Below are positions 1 through 7,177 of a stretch of 64,000 nt of DNA, in pieces. A program made the position numbers and the translations under genes. The stretch is taken from contig NZ_AWZV01000005.1 of assembly GCF_000472545.1 (NCBI RefSeq), positions 62,001 through 126,000 of the forward strand. The letters are read 5' to 3'. This DNA comes from Burkholderia sp. WSM2232. GTDB taxonomy: Bacteria; Pseudomonadota; Gammaproteobacteria; Burkholderiales; Burkholderiaceae. The notes under the pieces were generated by a model, which had not been told where the DNA came from, searched no databases, and was given only the letters and a program-made list of their open reading frames with translations. Each line of letters begins with the position of its first letter. The stretch's first letter is position 1.

Positions 1-1
1 C

Positions 2-631
2 GTGCTGCTTTCCTGGCACCCGGGTGCGGCCGGTATTCCCGCTGGCGCCATGCTGGTTGCCGGCGCCTGCCTGTGCTGGGCGATCGACAACAACCTCACG
101 CGCAAGGTCTCGGCCAACGATGCGACTGTCATTGCATGTCTGAAAGGGCTGGTAGCAGGCGTCGTCAATCTGACTATCGCTTACCTCATGGGCGACCGGT
201 TTCCGGACGCGTTGCGCACGATGTCCGCAATGGTCACGGGATTTGCCGGGTACGGCGTCAGCCTGGTGCTTTTCGTAATCGCGCTGCGCAATCTGGGCAC
301 CGCACGAACCGGCGCGTATTTTTCCGTCGCGCCGCTTTTTGGGGTCGCGCTGTCGCTAGCCTTGTGGCCGCAAATGCCCTCCGTGCTGTTCTGGTGTGCC
401 GCTTTCCTCATGGGCATTGGCGTCTGGCTGCATTTGCGCGAACGCCACGAACATCGTCATACGCATGAACGGTTGGCGCACACGCACCGGCATCGTCACG
501 ACGAGCACCATCAGCATGAGCACGATTTCGAGTGGGACGGAACGGAGCCGCACACCCATCCGCACCTTCATATGCCGATTACGCATACGCACGCACACTT
601 TCCGGACATTCACCACCGTCATTCCCACTGA
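2..631 (+). CDS. DMT/EamA-family transporter, C-terminal part, with His-rich tail (5' truncated by window edge)
   Basis: The reading frame is open from the window edge, so the true start lies upstream. The visible part carries several hydrophobic helices with the small-residue-rich pattern of drug/metabolite transporter (EamA) proteins, for example around residues 12-30, 50-65, 75-95 and 102-145. After the last helix comes a cytosolic or periplasmic tail of 64 residues, 23 of them histidine, arranged as HxH and HxHxH repeats. EamA proteins export or import small metabolites; the tail suggests binding of a divalent metal such as Zn, Ni or Co, but the substrate cannot be read from the sequence. 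Family assignment is fairly secure, metal role is inference. Confidence 0.75.
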   Translation: MLLSWHPGAAGIPAGAMLVAGACLCWAIDNNLTRKVSANDATVIACLKGLVAGVVNLTIAYLMGDRFPDALRTMSAMVTGFAGYGVSLVLFVIALRNLGTARTGAYFSVAPLFGVALSLALWPQMPSVLFWCAAFLMGIGVWLHLRERHEHRHTHERLAHTHRHRHDEHHQHEHDFEWDGTEPHTHPHLHMPITHTHAHFPDIHHRHSH

Positions 632-719
632 TGCGTGATCCGGCGCAAGGCATCGCGGCGCGCGGCGGCGTCAGGCTGAGTTCCGTGCGAGTTGGCGGAG
701 CGCAGCCGGCGACGCGCGC

Positions 720-2108
720 TCATGCGTTCGCAGCACACTCGTCCGCGGCTGCGGTTAAGACGACGGTTTGCTGGTAGACCGGCACTTCGCAGGGCCAGTG
801 ATACGTTTCTTCGATATGACGTCGCATTGCGTCGGCGGCAGCCGGCTCGCCGTGCGTGACAAAAGTGCGTTGCGGCGGCTTCGCTATCGAACGCAGCCAC
901 GAGAGCAGCTCGCCATAGTCTGCATGGGCCGAGAGCGACGAGAGACATACCACCGACGCCCGCACCCGCACATCCTCACCGTGGATCCTGATTTCGGGCG
1001 CACCTGAAGCGAGGGTGGCGCCGCGCGTGCCCGCAGCCTGAAAGCCGACCAGTGCAATCGTGTTGCGATGATCGGGAGCGAACGCCTTCAGATGATGCAG
1101 TACCCGCCCGCCCGTCGCCATGCCGCTACCGGCAATGATGACCATCGGGCCGCGCCGCCCGAGAATGGCCTTCGATTCATCGACGGTGCGCACCATCTGC
1201 GCGGCGTGGCTGATCGCGTTCGCCTCAGTGGAACTCACGCGATGTTCGCCGACATGGTGCCGGTAAAGCTGCGTAACGCTGGTTGCCATCGGACTGTCGA
1301 GAAACACGGGGACATTCGCCATGCGGCCAGTCGCTTTCAGTTGCGCGATGTAGTGAAGAATGGTTTGCGCCCGTCCCACCGCGAAGCATGGAATGACCAC
1401 AATGCCGCCTCGCCGGAAAGTCGTCGCGAAGATTTCCGCGAGTTCGGTAGCCGGATCGGTTTTCGTGTGAAGCCGGTCTCCGTAGGTCGATTCGACAATC
1501 AGATAGTCTGCGTGCGCAAGCGGCATCGGCGGGCGCATGATGGGGTCATCGGGCCGGCCGATGTCGCCCGAAAAAGCGATCACCTTGCCTTCGACGCACA
1601 AGACGACGCTCGCTGCGCCGAGGATGTGTCCGGCGGGAAGCAGACGGAAGCATGCATGCTCGTTCAGCTGCTTCGGCACGTCGAACTCGCGTGCATCGAG
1701 TTGTTCGAGCGCTTGCTCGGCGTCTTCAATGGTGTAAAGCGGCAAGGCCGGATGATGTTTCGACAGACCATGCCGGTTAGCGTACGCCGCCTGTTCTTCC
1801 TGCAGCCGCGCGCTGTCGCGCAACATGATCTCGCACAGGTCGCGCGTGCCGCGCGTGCAGTAGACAGGTCCGCGGTAGCCCATGCGGGCGAGCACCGGCA
1901 GATAGCCGCTGTGATCCAGATGCGCGTGGGTGAGTATCACGGCGTCCAGAGTGCCGATATCCACTGGAAACGGATTCCAGTTGCGCAGGCGCAGATTTTT
2001 GGTCCCCTGGAACAGACCGCAGTCGATCAGTATTCGCAGGCCCGCGCCTTCGAGCAGGTATCTGGAACCGGTTACGGTTTCCGCCGCACCGAGAAACGTC
2101 AGTTTCAT
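720..2108 (-). CDS. MBL-fold beta-CASP RNA metallo-hydrolase
   Basis: 462 aa, full length for the bacterial CPSF73/Ysh1-like beta-CASP family. It opens with GAAETVTGSRYLLE, followed by the Zn-binding HAHLDH motif at residues 61-66, GDIGRPDDP, STYGDR and a C-terminal SAHADY / THGEP block typical of the RMMBL domain. Such proteins are predicted RNA endo/exonucleases. The gene follows a 75-aa gene on the same strand with a 49-bp gap, and a GGGAG lies upstream of the ATG. Relatives are often found in low-oxygen clusters of Burkholderia and Pseudomonas beside P-type ATPases and stress proteins, which agrees with the FNR-like dyads nearby. Family confident; RNA target unknown. Confidence 0.88.
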   Translation of the reverse strand: MKLTFLGAAETVTGSRYLLEGAGLRILIDCGLFQGTKNLRLRNWNPFPVDIGTLDAVILTHAHLDHSGYLPVLARMGYRGPVYCTRGTRDLCEIMLRDSARLQEEQAAYANRHGLSKHHPALPLYTIEDAEQALEQLDAREFDVPKQLNEHACFRLLPAGHILGAASVVLCVEGKVIAFSGDIGRPDDPIMRPPMPLAHADYLIVESTYGDRLHTKTDPATELAEIFATTFRRGGIVVIPCFAVGRAQTILHYIAQLKATGRMANVPVFLDSPMATSVTQLYRHHVGEHRVSSTEANAISHAAQMVRTVDESKAILGRRGPMVIIAGSGMATGGRVLHHLKAFAPDHRNTIALVGFQAAGTRGATLASGAPEIRIHGEDVRVRASVVCLSSLSAHADYGELLSWLRSIAKPPQRTFVTHGEPAAADAMRRHIEETYHWPCEVPVYQQTVVLTAAADECAANA

Positions 2109-2157
2109 TTTTCATATCTCCCGATCGGGCGAGGGCTGCGCATGGCGACTGGTGGTT

Positions 2158-2385
2158 TCAGCGCGCGGCGGTTTCGCACAGCGCTTGCGCGAAACGTCGA
2201 AACGCCTGGAGCGAGCCCGCAATGCTCTGGTACTTCTCGCGGCCAATCTGGCCGTCGAGCGTGACGAGCATGCCGGCGTCACGGGCAAGCGTGAGAATCC
2301 GGCTGAAGTCGTCGCAGGTATCGGCTGCAAGCGGCAGAGGGCTGTCGGCCGGTGTCTTACCGGCATGGAACGCGGCGTTCGACAT
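2158..2385 (-). CDS. Small conserved-looking protein of unknown function (75 aa)
   Basis: The ATG is preceded by a strong ribosome site (AGGAG, 7 nt spacing), and the gene sits directly upstream of the beta-CASP hydrolase on the same strand, so both are probably co-transcribed. The product is soluble, with no signal peptide or membrane segment. The C-terminal half (LDGQIGREKYQSIAGSL) looks like a short helical domain. I do not recognise the family. Small proteins of this kind next to MBL hydrolases occur in oxygen-limitation loci of Burkholderia, but that is context only. Supported as real by the ribosome site and spacing. Confidence 0.55.
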   Translation of the reverse strand: MSNAAFHAGKTPADSPLPLAADTCDDFSRILTLARDAGMLVTLDGQIGREKYQSIAGSLQAFRRFAQALCETAAR

Positions 2386-2573
2386 GATGGTCTCCTCATC
2401 GGAATGCTGTTCCCGGTAAGTTCAGTAAAGGCCATTGACGTGCACGGATAAAGCAGGTGCCGCTGAGCCTGTAGTCAGTGTTTCTGCGCTGGTGTCAGCG
2501 CTTCCCTACAAGTCTGCGCGCAAGGGATGTCAGGGAAAGTTCTGAGTTCTCGCGTTCGCTCTTAAGACAGTCG

Positions 2574-2587
2574 ATGATCCAGGTCAA
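2574..2587. promoter_or_regulatory. FNR/ANR-like dyad (one mismatch)
   Basis: ATGAT-CCAG-GTCAA matches the FNR-family consensus TTGAY-N4-RTCAA at nine of ten conserved positions. It lies in the 286-bp gap between the divergent 75-aa gene (start 2385) and the lipoprotein gene (start 2672), 84 bp before the latter, which suits an activating -41.5 site. The rest of the gap shows nothing else I recognise apart from a short GCGCT/AGCGC hairpin at 2486-2501. Confidence 0.45.
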
Positions 2588-2671
2588 ATCCATAGTGCCG
2601 TCCTCCTCATACTTTTGAGGGAGTGGTTTGTGCGGTGCATCGACCGCACACCGACGACGGACGGAGTGGAT

Positions 2672-3118
2672 ATGAAAAACGTGCGGATGTCAGTTTCTGG
2701 ACTGTTGATCGTCTTGATGGCAGCGTGCAGTACGCAAGGGCGCAGCGCAGCATGCCAGGACACCGAAATCGCGCTCGCCAACGCGCGTGAACTGGCTCAC
2801 GTGGATTGCTCGGCCGCAGCGGATTGCGAGCGTTTATGGTGCCGCACCCGCTTGTATGTGGCACAACGCTCTGCAACGCCAATCCGTCGGTCGGATGACA
2901 CCGCAATCGAAACCGCGGAGCCGCACACGTTCGGTACGCTTTATGTATGGGCGACACGAACGACCGATGCCAACGGCATTTCGACCATTCAGATCAAGGG
3001 CATGTGCCGCGGGATGTATCGGGCGAACGGCACGCCGGGTTTGCTGTACCAGAGCTGTGCTGAACAGATTCGCGCGGTTGAAACGGATTTCCGGCCGTTC
3101 ATGGCGGCGGCGTCGTGA
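2672..3118 (+). CDS. Small exported lipoprotein-like protein, unknown function
   Basis: 148 aa from the ATG at 2672; an in-frame start at 2615 would add 19 residues before the signal peptide and is less likely. The N-terminus is MKNVRMSVSGLLIVLMAACS: a basic start, a hydrophobic stretch and a lipobox-like MAAC, so the mature protein probably begins at the lipid-modified Cys. The mature part has several cysteines (CQD, DCSAAADCERLWC, MCRGM, SCAEQ) that could form disulfides in the periplasm. No known domain recognised. Preceded by an FNR-like dyad and transcribed away from the beta-CASP operon. Confidence 0.6.
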   Translation: MKNVRMSVSGLLIVLMAACSTQGRSAACQDTEIALANARELAHVDCSAAADCERLWCRTRLYVAQRSATPIRRSDDTAIETAEPHTFGTLYVWATRTTDANGISTIQIKGMCRGMYRANGTPGLLYQSCAEQIRAVETDFRPFMAAAS

Positions 3119-3266
3119 ACACGGCGGTATGAGAAAGAAAGATGCGCTCCGGCGCGGCTGACGTCAACGGCCGTCAACGGCCTCCAACGACCCATTTCCA
3201 GCGCAGCGACCGACCGCAATGCCCGTGCGGCGACATCGACGGTCGACTTCATGCCTAAAGGCCTCG

Positions 3267-5777
3267 TCAGAAATCGAGCAATGCGGCCTGGCCAAAAAGG
3301 CGGGCGAGGGCGGGAATCGTCAACAGAAGCAACAAGGCGATGCCCGTCGCGGTCAACACAATCCACAGGTAGCGATTGCGCATGCTGAACTGAGCCCGGT
3401 TTCCAGACAGCGGCAAGACGCGAATTGCAAAGATCAGCCCAACGTTGCCCGCGACGAGTGACATGAAAGCAAGTGTCCGGGCGACTGAAGGTTGATACGC
3501 ATGACTGAGCAAAACCATATAGAGGCCGATTACCAGAGCGGCAACGAGAGCGCCTACGGCGGCGTTGCGAGCAAGAGCTCCGGTCGACAGAAGCCGCGTG
3601 CCGGTACGGCGCGGCGGCTGGTGCATCAGATCCTCGCGTTCCGGTTCGTTCTCGAACACCACCGAGCAAACCGGATTGATGATCAGCTCCAGAAAGACGA
3701 CATGGGCAGGCGCGAGCATCGGCGGCCAGCCTGCGAGAACGGGAATCAGGCTTGCCGCAATCATCGGCACATGTACGGCAACCGTATAGCTGATTGCCTG
3801 CACGAGATTGGCATAGATATGTCTGCCAAGGCGGATTGCCGACACGATCGGCGTGAAGTCTTCGCGAAGCAGTACGAGAGAAGCAACTTCGCGGGCCACT
3901 TCGGCGCCGCGCAAGCCCATTGCAATGCCGATATGCGCGGCCTTCAGCGCCGGCGCGTCGTTCACGCCGTCGCCGGTCATCGCGACGACATGACCGCTTT
4001 CGCGAAACGCGTTGACAAGCCGTAACTTCTGCTCGGGCTTCACGCGGGCGAATGTGTCGACAGTCCTGGTGATCTCGCGAAGTTGCGTGTCGTCCAGCTC
4101 GGCGATCTCTTTGCCCGTCACCACACGCCCGCTGCGGATGCCGACTTCGGCCGCAATGGCCTGCGCCGTGGAGGGATAATCGCCGGTGATCATCACCACG
4201 CGGATGCCCGCAGCCTGGCACTGTGCGATAGCGCCTGCCACCTCGGGGCGGACCGGGTCCAGCAGACCGACGAGCCCCACGAACGAAAACTCGAAGCCGT
4301 GCTGATTGTCCGGCCAGACGGCGTGCGAGTGGCGCGCTTTCGCGACGCCAAGCACGCGCAATCCCGCCGACGCCATGCGCGCCGCCTCGTCGAGGATGCT
4401 GCGCGTCTGCCGCTCGCCGAGGCGGCACAACTGGCAGACCGCTTCGGGCGCGCCTTTGCACGCGACCCGATGATGGTCGAGTAAAGGTGTATGCCACGCG
4501 TGCGACATGGCAGGCAGCTCAGGCGTCAACGCGTATTCATGGACCAGCGACCAGTCTTTGTGGATGCGTCCCGTGCCCGCCAGTCCCGCGCGCCCTGTCT
4601 CGTGAAACGCGAGTTCCATTGGATCGACCGGTTCGATCTCGCTGGCGAGCACCAGATATTCGATGAGTTCGTGATACGCCTCGTCGATCCGCTGCGTCGA
4701 CTCATCGACGGTCTGCCGTTTTCCATGCGCGAAAAGGACCCGCACCGACATCCGGTTCTGCGTCAGCGTGCCGGTCTTGTCGACACAGAGCACCGAGGTC
4801 TGGCCGAGCGTCTCGATGGCGTTCATACGCCGGGCCAGCACACCTTCGTTCGCAATGCGGCGTGCGCCCAATGCCATGAACACGGTGAGGATCACTGGAA
4901 TCTCTTCGGGAAGAATGCCCATTGCGAGCGTGATTGCCCCGAGCACGCCGGAGATCCATTCACCGTATCGCCAACGGTAGGCCACGATCAGCAGCAGACA
5001 GAGTGCAACCGCGATCAACGCGAAACGGCGCACAAATGCTCGCGCTTCCACCTGCAACGGCGACGGCGCTTCGGCGATGCCGGTGAGCGACTTGCCAATG
5101 CGCCCGAGCGTCGTATTGTGCGCCGTGGCCGTCACTACCATGCGCCCCTGACCCTGAACTACCATCGAGCCGAAGAAGAGCATGGTGTCGGGGTCGGCCT
5201 TGTCCACGAGGCCGGGCGGCGCAGCGGCCTTGGCTACCGCGACGGACTCGCCGGTCAGTAGCGACTCGTCGACGCTCAGTTCATGGGCCTCCGTCAGGAT
5301 GCCGTCGGCAGGCACGCGTGCGCCTTCGTCCACGAAAACCAGGTCGCCCGGAACGAGTTCGGCCGCACCGACCTGTTGCCGCTGCCCGTCCCGCAACACC
5401 TGAGCCGCGGGGGCCGAAAGCGCACGAAGAGAATCGAGCACGCGCCCGGTTCGATGACTCTGGAAGACGGTGAGAAAGACAACCGCCATCACGAACGCGA
5501 GCAGCATCAGCGCTTCCGAAGCGTCTCCTACCAGCAGGTAGATAGAAGCTGCTGCAAGCAGCAGGAGAAACATGGGTTCGCGAAGCACTTCGGCCAGCGT
5601 GCGCCACCAGCCGCGCCGTTGCGCCGAGTCGACGACATTGCGGCCAAAGCGGGCTCGCTGCGTCTGGACCTCCGCGCTCGTGAGCCCGCACGCGCGCCAA
5701 CTCTGCATTCCCGACGATACTGCTTCCGGGCAACTGCGCCGAGGGTTCGTGTGCGGGTCCAGGTGATCGGTTTCCAT
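3267..5777 (-). CDS. P-type cation-transporting ATPase (P2-like)
   Basis: About 836 aa from the ATG at 5777. Visible in order: N-terminal cation-ATPase domain (residues 20-60), two membrane helices (68-105), actuator domain with TGES at 175-178, helices M3/M4 with the ion-site motif PEEIP at 290-294, phosphorylation motif DKTGTLT with Asp333, and the hinge MTGDGVNDAPALK. At least four more helices follow to the C-terminus. The PEEIP motif resembles Ca2+/Mg2+-type P2 ATPases (PEGLP), so a divalent cation or H+ is plausible; there is no heavy-metal CPC motif. The frame stays open up to 5996, but residues there look non-coding. An FNR-like dyad lies upstream, suggesting low-oxygen induction. Confidence 0.87.
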   Translation of the reverse strand: METDHLDPHTNPRRSCPEAVSSGMQSWRACGLTSAEVQTQRARFGRNVVDSAQRRGWWRTLAEVLREPMFLLLLAAASIYLLVGDASEALMLLAFVMAVVFLTVFQSHRTGRVLDSLRALSAPAAQVLRDGQRQQVGAAELVPGDLVFVDEGARVPADGILTEAHELSVDESLLTGESVAVAKAAAPPGLVDKADPDTMLFFGSMVVQGQGRMVVTATAHNTTLGRIGKSLTGIAEAPSPLQVEARAFVRRFALIAVALCLLLIVAYRWRYGEWISGVLGAITLAMGILPEEIPVILTVFMALGARRIANEGVLARRMNAIETLGQTSVLCVDKTGTLTQNRMSVRVLFAHGKRQTVDESTQRIDEAYHELIEYLVLASEIEPVDPMELAFHETGRAGLAGTGRIHKDWSLVHEYALTPELPAMSHAWHTPLLDHHRVACKGAPEAVCQLCRLGERQTRSILDEAARMASAGLRVLGVAKARHSHAVWPDNQHGFEFSFVGLVGLLDPVRPEVAGAIAQCQAAGIRVVMITGDYPSTAQAIAAEVGIRSGRVVTGKEIAELDDTQLREITRTVDTFARVKPEQKLRLVNAFRESGHVVAMTGDGVNDAPALKAAHIGIAMGLRGAEVAREVASLVLLREDFTPIVSAIRLGRHIYANLVQAISYTVAVHVPMIAASLIPVLAGWPPMLAPAHVVFLELIINPVCSVVFENEPEREDLMHQPPRRTGTRLLSTGALARNAAVGALVAALVIGLYMVLLSHAYQPSVARTLAFMSLVAGNVGLIFAIRVLPLSGNRAQFSMRNRYLWIVLTATGIALLLLLTIPALARLFGQAALLDF

Positions 5778-6080
5778 GCTGGGGTCGTTTGCTATGGCGT
5801 GTACTGCGACGCTCAGCGCGGCGCATGACGGGCGGAACGGCACCCGCACCGGCAAAGCGGAGCGAGTATCCGGCCTTGTTCCAGTCAAAGTGCCATTCAG
5901 CGTGCTGCATGAGGGCGCCGGAATGTTGACGCTTTGTATAACGTCGCCAGTGCCAGAATGACGCCGGGCGGGCAGAAGGGCGTTGACCTGAATCAAGCGG
6001 CCAATCCACCGTGGCAGGAGCCTGCCTCAGCTAACGTGAGACAACAGCAGTTGGCGCGGTATCCAGCGCGCGATTCTTCG
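5778..6080. other. Intergenic region between P-type ATPase and receiver gene
   Basis: About 300 bp without a convincing gene. It holds the presumed promoter of the ATPase gene, with the FNR-like dyad at 5983-5996, and the 3' end of the upstream response-regulator unit. No terminator hairpin with a T-run was seen. Confidence 0.5.
5983..5996. promoter_or_regulatory. FNR/ANR-like box upstream of P-type ATPase
   Basis: TTGAC-CTGA-ATCAA fits TTGAY-N4-RTCAA at every conserved position. It lies about 206 bp before the chosen ATPase start at 5777, so the transcript would have a long leader, or the ATPase may start further upstream. Together with the near-match at 2574-2587 it supports oxygen-responsive control of this group. 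Confidence 0.6.
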
Positions 6081-6455
6081 TTACGGCGCGGACCCGTGTA
6101 GCACGGCTCGTGCAATGGCATTCAGCAGATCGCTAGCAACGAACGGCTTGGTCAGCAGTTCGCGGCCGCCGGCATGCACAACCGCGCTACGCGTAGCCCC
6201 GCTATCGTGCGCTGTAATGAACACGGCCGGAGGGCGGCTGTGAAGCTGCTCATAGAACTCCGGGCCGGACACGCCGGGCAGTTGCACGTCCAGAACGAGA
6301 CAATGCGGCACGCGTGTGTCGTTTGCGACGAGGTATGCGTGTGCGCTTTCGAACGACAAGGCTTCGAAACCCGACGCACTCAACAGACGTTGCAAAGCGC
6401 GGCGCATGCCGGCGTCGTCTTCGAGAACCACGATCAGCTTCCTTGTGTCGTCCAT
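6081..6455 (-). CDS. Single-domain response regulator (receiver only)
   Basis: 124 aa, just one receiver domain and no output domain. Acidic pocket EDD at residues 12-14, phosphoacceptor Asp56 in LVLDVQLPG, conserved Thr in FITAHD and Lys in TKPF. The protein resembles the receiver of FixJ-type regulators. It lies 99 bp downstream of the FixJ-type regulator gene, on the same strand, with its own operator-like element in the gap. It may act as a phosphate sink or shuttle for the adjacent kinase, or signal by protein contact. Confident on domain, role inferred. Confidence 0.85.
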   Translation of the reverse strand: MDDTRKLIVVLEDDAGMRRALQRLLSASGFEALSFESAHAYLVANDTRVPHCLVLDVQLPGVSGPEFYEQLHSRPPAVFITAHDSGATRSAVVHAGGRELLTKPFVASDLLNAIARAVLHGSAP

Positions 6456-6517
6456 AGTGCGTCAACGTTCGTCGCACCAATTGTGGTGCGAGCCGGATTT
6501 CGACGCCATCGGGGCGA

Positions 6518-6545
6518 GGGGCAATCAAATTGCCCTTTGGGGCAA
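6518..6545 (-). promoter_or_regulatory. Operator-like element of the TTGCCCC family, copy 1
   Basis: On the minus strand it reads as an imperfect dyad TTGCCCCAAAGGGCAA (6545-6530), then five bases, then a further direct half-site TTGCCCC (6524-6518). It is 62 bp before the start of the receiver gene and matches copy 2 (10219-10246) at 24 of 28 positions in the same orientation to its gene. Likely the binding site of the neighbouring FixJ/NarL-type regulator. Confidence 0.7.
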
Positions 6546-6553
6546 ACCGCGCT

Positions 6554-7177
6554 TCACACCGGAGCTTGCGCGCGCACAAGCGGCTCGGCCAATATAACGA
6601 GTTCGGCTAGCGAATGCGCATGAAGCTTGCGCATGAGCTCAGCGCGGCAGGATTTGACGGTTCGCTCGCTCAGAGCCAGGTCAGCGGCAATCTGCTTGTT
6701 CAGCCGGCCGGCGACAATGCCGCGCAGTACCACTAGCTCCCGCGCGCTCAGCGCAGTTGCCTGAGACGCGTCACCCGATCCGCCCGTGGACGACACGACC
6801 GCTGGCGCGGCAAGCGCGGTTTCGATAGCGGCGAACAGCGTCTGCGAATCGATCGGCTTGATCAGAAAATCGCTCGCACCGGCTTTCATGGCCATGACCG
6901 TTTTGGGAATATCGCGGTACGCGCTGATAAAGACGATTGGCATGTCATTGCCCAATCGACGCAGCGCACGCTGCAGGTCCAGACCGTCGGGTCCGGGCAT
7001 TTCCAGGTCCAGTATCAGGCATGCTGGCGATGTGTCGGGCGTCGTCACGAGAAAGTCCCCCGCGCTCGGATAGCCCTTCACGGTGTATCCGGCGCACGTC
7101 AGCAGTCGAGTCAGCGCGGTGCGGGCCGAACAATCGTCGTCGACGACGTGGATGACGACATCAGCGTGATCGCTCAT
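6554..7177 (-). CDS. FixJ/NarL-type DNA-binding response regulator
   Basis: 207 aa. Receiver domain at residues 6-120 with acidic residues DDD at 13-15, phosphoacceptor Asp57 (LILDLEMPG), Ser/Thr in VFISAY and Lys in LIKPI. A linker leads to a LuxR-type helix-turn-helix at about 142-200 (LSARELVVLRGIVAGRLNKQIAADLALSERTVKSCRAEL, split by me into the usual four helices). Its start codon overlaps the stop codon of the histidine kinase gene by one base (TGATG), so the two are translationally coupled and form a two-component pair. Probable target: the TTGCCCC elements at 6518-6545 and 10219-10246. Confidence 0.88.
   Translation of the reverse strand: MSDHADVVIHVVDDDCSARTALTRLLTCAGYTVKGYPSAGDFLVTTPDTSPACLILDLEMPGPDGLDLQRALRRLGNDMPIVFISAYRDIPKTVMAMKAGASDFLIKPIDSQTLFAAIETALAAPAVVSSTGGSGDASQATALSARELVVLRGIVAGRLNKQIAADLALSERTVKSCRAELMRKLHAHSLAELVILAEPLVRAQAPV

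Noticed and set aside
5778..5996. N-terminal extension of the P-type ATPase to an upstream start at 5996
   Set aside because: The added 73 residues look like translated promoter DNA, have no family similarity, and would place the start codon inside the FNR-like box.
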